Source: Takakia lepidozioides (taxonomy: Eukaryota; Streptophyta; Takakiopsida; Takakiales; Takakiaceae). From it: a stretch of 60,000 nucleotides of DNA. Positions 54,721-60,000 of the stretch are shown in pieces (position 1 is the first letter of the stretch; the number at the start of each line of letters is the position of its first letter). Location: NCBI GenBank assembly GCA_030704615.1, contig CM060731.1, positions 74,506,756 to 74,566,755 of the forward strand. The letters are read 5' to 3'. Below the pieces are notes generated by a model. The model was given only the letters and a program-made list of their open reading frames with translations, was not told where the DNA came from and made no database searches. The translations under genes and the position numbers were made by a program.

Positions 54721-56479
54721 GAGTATGTGTGAATGACACATGTAGGTCATGTAGATTTTAAATTTTGTTATATATTATTCAATTTCAAATGACTAATTTA
54801 AATAGTAAATTAAAGTAAATTAATATGAAATTTAAACAAACCATGTGGAGCTCTCATAAGCACAGCAATTGGCCCTCTATATCAAGACACACCCCCTCTG
54901 TAAGGAAGGAGAGCCTGCATTAATCTTCCAATGACCAAAGAGTGGACCCCCAACCCTGCTGGCAGTTGCAAAGTGTGACAAAGAAAGATTCTACCACCAA
55001 CCCTGTTGAATAGACTGACAGAAGCACCAATATCATACAGTCTGAAAGACAACTACAATCAAACATGCCATCCATAGAAACAGCAACACATCAATCACAA
55101 CACACACATTCATGTGGTGTTCGAACCAGTCTTTGTATATAAATTCACAAAATATGCTTCATTGTTCAATCACAATGTCGCTAAACACTTACCTGGAAAA
55201 AACTAGATTCAACAGATACTGCTAGAAGTAAGGGCTTTATTGACAAACAAAGCAGTAGAACTTCCTAAACCTCATGTCTCAGTAGCTTCAAACTCCAAAG
55301 TGTGGTGCTTCCTGGGTAGAAGCATGGTACGGGCCATCCAAAAGCGGCAACTTGCAGTCCATAAAAAATGGACGGCATATGAAGTAAAAACATATGAAGT
55401 AGAAAACGCAGCACGCGGGAACGAAGTCGGAAAAAGTTGAATTTATTGTAGCCGTTGATTGTTTTGTACATCAAGTTATTACCGTCGATTGGAGGTCGCC
55501 TTCATCGGGGGGTGGCTGGAAGATGGCTGGTCGCGTTGGGCTAGACTGAAGCGCGGGGACGACGAGCTGCCATGTATGACGCGCGATGCGCAACTAGAAG
55601 CTAGCTAGGACGTACGAGTTGATTGGGATTGGGAATGTGAAGAGATTGGGAAGAGATTGGGAATGTTTGATCACAAAAGTTTGCTTACCATTTTGTAAGA
55701 TTTTTAGGGTTTAGCTTGTGATTGTTTCATCAACTCTACGCATGCGTGAAGTTCATTTCATTTCTGTGTTTCTATGGGCGCGGGTGGTGGTGGTAGCAGA
55801 GGAAGCGGGCGATGCGAGCAGAGCTTATAAAGTGCAACATTGTGTGTTGCTGCCATAGCAGCAGAGGCACGAGGGTAGAGGAGTAGAGGAGGAGCTTGGG
55901 CGGGGTGCTCGGGTGTGCCATCGCTGGAAAAGCACTTGATTGTTGCCTGACTCTACCCTTGGTAAGTTTCGTTCAAGTTCGTGGCCAGTCGATTTGGTGT
56001 GCGGCATATCTGGAATTAGGTTCCTGCAAGCATGAATGTTTCTGTCGTAGCGCCTGGAAAGAGATGGCAGATTGCCATCCAAATGATGATCATGACTAGT
56101 AACTTTCCACTTGAACTCTACAAGTACGAGCCACCGCTGCGATCTTTCACGCCTGATTCTATACTTCTTGCATTGTGCATTTGAACACAGGTGGTTAATT
56201 GCCTTTCTTGAATCTTGACAGTGATGCCTGTTTTGTTTATCATTCTCTATGGTGTGTTCTTGTTGGGTTGGTATTTCTCCATTTTTTCCCTGCCCAGAGA
56301 AGGATATACTTACGTCTTGTTAGTGAGTCTAGTTGAGCTAATTTTTGGAGCTACTGCTAGCAATTCATGTTGTAAAACCCTAAAATTTAGGCTGCACAGT
56401 CATTCATACATGACAGTTTGTATGTGACCATTACGGTGAGGGTACCTGCACGATGATTGATCACAAAAGTCTGCTTACT
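54721..56479. other. Intergenic; no gene recognised
   Basis: About 1.75 kb, AT-rich at 54750-54840. Short open frames at 55240, 55896 and 56215 (the last strongly hydrophobic) have no domain, no supported exon border and no clear codon bias. The string TGATCACAAAAGT occurs at 55669 and again at 56458, next to the LINE fragment. Confidence 0.35.
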
Positions 56480-57450
56480 ATTACCTTTGTGAGGGGCTCA
56501 CTCCAGTAGTTGGAGCTACCTTGATATAAACAATTGGTTGCATCAATCTGTTGTGTCTGAGCTACCTAGCAATTAGACCCCAACAGGGCCAGGGCCTTAG
56601 GCTCAGAATCGATACTTTGAAAGTTAGTGAACAGAGGTGCAAGCACTATACGGTCCTGAAGAGGGTGGCTCTCTGATGAGAATACCCGGGACACTGTTTT
56701 AGAAAATGGGTATTGCCTTCAGCGCGCCCACACATCGAGCATTGACAATCTCCCTTTCCTGTCTGCATGTGTTATTTGTTCAAGAATTGACCCCCCGCCC
56801 TGGGTTAAATTGTAGTTTAATGCTGAGGATAGGTAGGCCTTTCAGCCTAAGGTTCACCCATGTCACAAACTGGAAACAAGTTCAGGGATGTTTATTCCTA
56901 ACTTTTTTTGTTCAAGCATTATTCATGCTTCGGACGTGGCTTTAGACACTTCAGCCTCCAAGTGAGCTTCATCCAGCAGGGTCAGTTCTTCCTGCCCAAA
57001 CTTCAGGTACTTGAAACATCTCCTCTACATTTTTCTGCCATGACTTCAAACTGTTTAACAGGACGGTCTTGCTTCCAAGAAATAGAGTCTGTCATCTTAG
57101 GGTATCTGGTATTAGGCACTGAAAGCTGAATGGATTTTAAAGTTTTAGGCATGGTTGGAGTTGCTCTCTCACACGGCAATGCCTCCAAGGTAGGCCAACA
57201 TGGTCGTTGTAACTTCAGTATTAATCCGTCTGCAGTGGAAACATTTGAGTGAGAATATCCAAAGTTTGTTTAGTTGTTTGACCTGTTTGTGTATGTTCAT
57301 CACAGTTACAACTGGAGGAGAACTCCACAGCAAGATATGTGCTGGAAGGGAGCACACAATTGTGGCATTTAATGATCGTGGGAGGGATGAGGGGATCTGG
57401 CCTAATCTGCCTACCATGCAGACTTGTGAACTGTTGTCGCTGGCTGGTTT
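56480..57450 (-). mobile_element. Degenerate LINE copy (same family as the 4-6.7 kb LINE)
   Basis: Read on the minus strand, segments match the LINE in order with gaps: 57300-57400 (SSPPV/SSTYLAVEFSSSCNCDEH versus SYTYLGVEFSSNCNWDAH), 57130-57050 (NTRYPKMTDSISWKQDRPVK, nearly identical to residues at about 5935-6000), 56880-56700 and 56610-56480 (region ending near 6640). The copy has lost several hundred bp internally and carries many frameshifts. Confidence 0.8.
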
Positions 57451-58719
57451 CAAGTGAGACTGCATGCCCTTTTTTGTCAAGTTGCATTTGTATATGGCTT
57501 GTACCAAATGTGGTCGTTGTTATAAAAGGGACGATATCAGCGAGGTAGGGGAAGAGTAGCAGATGTAGCATAGGTAGCTGAATGTAAAGTTTGTCACACT
57601 GGTAGTGGGTACCAAGTCCAGTCTATTCAAAAGTGAACAGACCCCTGAGTTTGTGTCACTTATCTTTGTTGTTATGACTTCAAACTACTCTCCAACGAGC
57701 TACCCTTTTTGTGTTATAGTGAGGGGGGCAAGTGGATCCCATTTTTGGAGACCTGGACAGTAACCTATTTTCTAGTGTGCAGAAGAAGGGCCCAACAGTG
57801 TGATTGTTGATTGCCAAGGAATTTTGAGTGTCTGTGTTGAAAATGTTGGTTTCTCTTGCTGCCATGTTAGTCCTTGAAGAATTTACATTTTACTATCCTC
57901 TGATTCCATCTGCTTGCCTGCATATGTTGTCACATTTGTGGGGCTACTATTCAACAAGTTTCAGCTGTTTGTGCAGCTGATTTGCGGGATGGCAGGTGGC
58001 CTGCGGCTCTCCCTCACGCTACCTCCCACCACATCTTGCAAAAGCATTACAGGTGTGGCACCCCCTTAGCTTTTGTGCAATCTGGTGTTCCCTACTCATA
58101 TTTTCACTTTTATTGCGTACCTCATAGCCTATGTGGGGTAGAGGGGTAGAGTAGTCTCTTGTTGTTGTAGCACGTGACAACCCAGCTCATCCTTGCGTAC
58201 CTAATTACCTAAACTGAACCATGACGCTAGATTGAAGGAACTTGTCCCTTCTGTCAATCATTGGTTGGGGATCGAAGAGGAATATGGCAATGCATATCAT
58301 CAATATGTGAATGTTGATTCTCTGAAACTTCACCATGTGGGGGAATATAGAATTTGAAACGTGTGGAAAGCAGGTTTGTCATCTATGTGGATCACTTGCA
58401 CTTCTTGAAGGGGTAACTTGCGTTAACCAGAGACGATCCAGACTTGGCCTCTGATTGAAAAGGTAATTTCATGTCAGAATTAGTAGTATGGTTGTCATGA
58501 AGCTGGAAATGTCAGTAGGGTTTAGGGTTTGTTGGTTGTTGTTTTGTTTGTTGGTTCTCATGAAGCTGGAAATGTCGGTAGGGGTTGGTTTGTAGCTCCA
58601 TCCTTGCCCCCTCATGTTGCTGTCTCCGTACATAACCAACCTGGAGTTGTAAAAAACTAGTTTAATGGGAATGTGGGGGGCTGGGAGTATGTAGGGCACT
58701 CAAGAAGCGGTTCAAAACA
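57451..58719. other. Intergenic; no gene recognised
   Basis: About 1.27 kb. TCATGAAGCTGGAAATGTC occurs twice, 63 bp apart (58495 and 58558), separated by a GTTTGTTGGTTGTT-type run containing GGGTTTAGGG. No coding signal. Confidence 0.4.
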
Positions 58720-60000
58720 ATGGTGCAGTCGGGGAGTAAGTTACAGAATTCACCTACGAATGGGAAGAGTTCCAATGCAGCATCTGAAGAAGATATGGGC
58801 GAAAGAGGGGGGCACAAATCAGCAGATTACTTCAGGGATGTCCTCAAGCTGAATGCGACAGGCAAGAATCCCAAACAACTTCTCTTAGACAAAGACATCA
58901 CCAAAGAACAATGTGCAAAGTTGTTTGGACAACCTGCAAACAAAATGGCTACTTTTACATGGGTTGTACTGACAAGAGTATGATTCCCAAAATCGAGGAC
59001 CTATGGAGTAAGGTTCATGGGTATGATTGTAAGCCAACCGGTGGTATCATTGCAAACTTGATGGCAAGGGGCATTGTCTATGAAAAAAGGACTGGACAAA
59101 AACTCAATTGGGCAGCATACGCGGCATGGACAGCTAAGCAACAAGAAAGAATGAAGGAGCATCGAGAAGCAAAGGACCCTGGCAGCACAGACAGTAAGCC
59201 AAAGCTAGGAGTTTGTGAATTGAAAGACAGGCTACGCAAAACCCCAGGTAGAGGCAAAGAAGGACTGAAACAAACGCCTGAGCAAGTGATTGCAGAGATG
59301 GAAGGAAAAAACATGAGCAAGAGTATGTGGCAACTGCTCTAGCGAGTCTTCAGGAACTACATGATTTGAAGTATGAGGAGATGTGTGGGGCAAAGGAAGA
59401 GTTGGAGAGGTTAAAGAAAGGGAAGTTGGACTTGATGGAGAAGACGCGGACTGTTCGGGTGCAAATGGAAGACAGACAATGGTGTCTTGCAGAGTGTCGG
59501 AACAAGATTGCAGACCTAGAGGCCAAACTCATCCACGAGGGTGCCACAATCCGAGCCGGGGAAGAGACCTTAATGCAAAAAGGGGAAGAGAGTGTTGGGT
59601 TACTGAATTGTGGAAAGGGAAGACAGTCTGAGATGCAAAGGGAACTTGACCAGAAGAAATCAATTGAAGCAGAATTTTGGCTCAATGCTGATAAGACCGA
59701 AAAAGAGTTCAATGCTTTGTGTGATGCAGGGGACCAGGAAGACAGGGACATTAGAGTGGCAGAGAATGTGGTCGATGTTGCTGACACAGAGAGGAGTCTT
59801 ATCCAAGATCAGATTGAGGCCTTGACAAATGGGGACAAAGGACTCGTCATCTATCCTATGCCTATATGTCATCCTCAAGTGATCAAAGATAGTACGTCCA
59901 TCAAGGATTTCCTGAAGGTCTCTCCTTGCCCTGTTTGCCACAAAGGTTTCCACTGTTGGGACATGGTGGTGGCATCTTGTAAGCACACTTACCATCCTGC
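58720..60000 (+). CDS. Unknown coiled-coil/zinc-ligand protein in three successive frames, open at right edge
   Basis: I do not recognise the family. Frame 1 (58720-58983) encodes HKSADYFRDVLKLNATGKNP. Frame 2 (about 58960-59312, nominally closing at 59342) gives NGYFYMGCTDKSMIPKIEDL and WAAYAAWTAKQQERMKEHRE. Frame 3 runs open from 59312 to the window end: LHDLKYEEMCGAKEELERLK, coiled-coil-like Lys/Glu-rich helices, then CPVCHKGFHCWDMVVASCKH and TYHP, a Cys/His cluster resembling a RING-type zinc site. Each step is -1. The second step falls exactly on A AAA AAC (59306-59312), the first has no slippery site. Either two indels broke a gene, or the second step is a programmed frameshift. Splicing is an alternative for both. 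Confidence 0.5.

Noticed and set aside
58519-58533. Telomere-like GGGTTTAGGG
   Set aside because: Only about two units within a GT-rich stretch. Far too short for an interstitial telomere array.
1-60000. tRNA, rRNA or other structured RNA genes
   Set aside because: No cloverleaf with matching stems or A/B box pair, and no rRNA core sequence, was recognised by eye. A covariance-model scan would be needed to exclude them.

Overview
This is nuclear DNA of a eukaryote. Five genes are split by GT-AG introns, and the genes belong to a green-plant repertoire: allantoate deiminase, a plant-type nardilysin, a MINDY/FAM188 deubiquitinase and a PRKRIP1-like splicing factor. A MORN-repeat protein of the MORN3 kind (axoneme or sperm associated in other lineages) suggests a plant with motile sperm. 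A Ty3/gypsy element carrying a cytosine DNA methyltransferase fits a charophyte alga best, since such elements have been reported from charophytes and dinoflagellates. I infer a streptophyte, most likely a repeat-rich charophyte (Chara-like) or another seed-free plant. The species cannot be fixed from the sequence.

Left part (1-16.6 kb): the 5' exons of a nardilysin-like M16 peptidase (minus strand, running off the left edge) lie head-to-head with a MORN-repeat gene (plus, 2577-7778). Intron 3 of the MORN gene holds a 2.7-kb LINE. A complete 12-exon allantoate deiminase gene (minus, 8872-15206) converges on it. A signal-peptide-like N-terminus is proposed for the deiminase, and a LINE tail sits in its second intron.

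Middle (16.6-29.5 kb): a nested retrotransposon block. The minus-strand Ty3/gypsy element (17092-24929) reads Gag, protease, C5-methyltransferase, RT, RNase H, integrase, PHD finger, LTR. A related but internally deleted plus-strand element (24942-27824) is joined to it head-to-head across a perfect 32-bp inverted repeat. A tandem 3'-end fragment and a truncated LINE follow.

Right part (29.5-60 kb): small inverted-repeat elements (30.2, 38.4 and 51.6 kb) and tandem repeats surround a complete PRKRIP1 homologue (31852-32988), an unidentified secreted-type gene candidate (33.9-36.6 kb, minus), a complete 7-exon MINDY deubiquitinase (42883-49391, minus) with a target-site-duplicated LINE fragment in intron 1, and a coding region of unknown family at the right edge (58.7-60 kb). 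That last region joins two frames at a canonical -1 slippery heptamer.

The most notable object is the gypsy element. It pairs a DNA-methylation writer placed between protease and RT with a PHD-type reader at the end of the integrase. The element here is decayed (stops, frameshifts), but its catalytic motifs remain readable.
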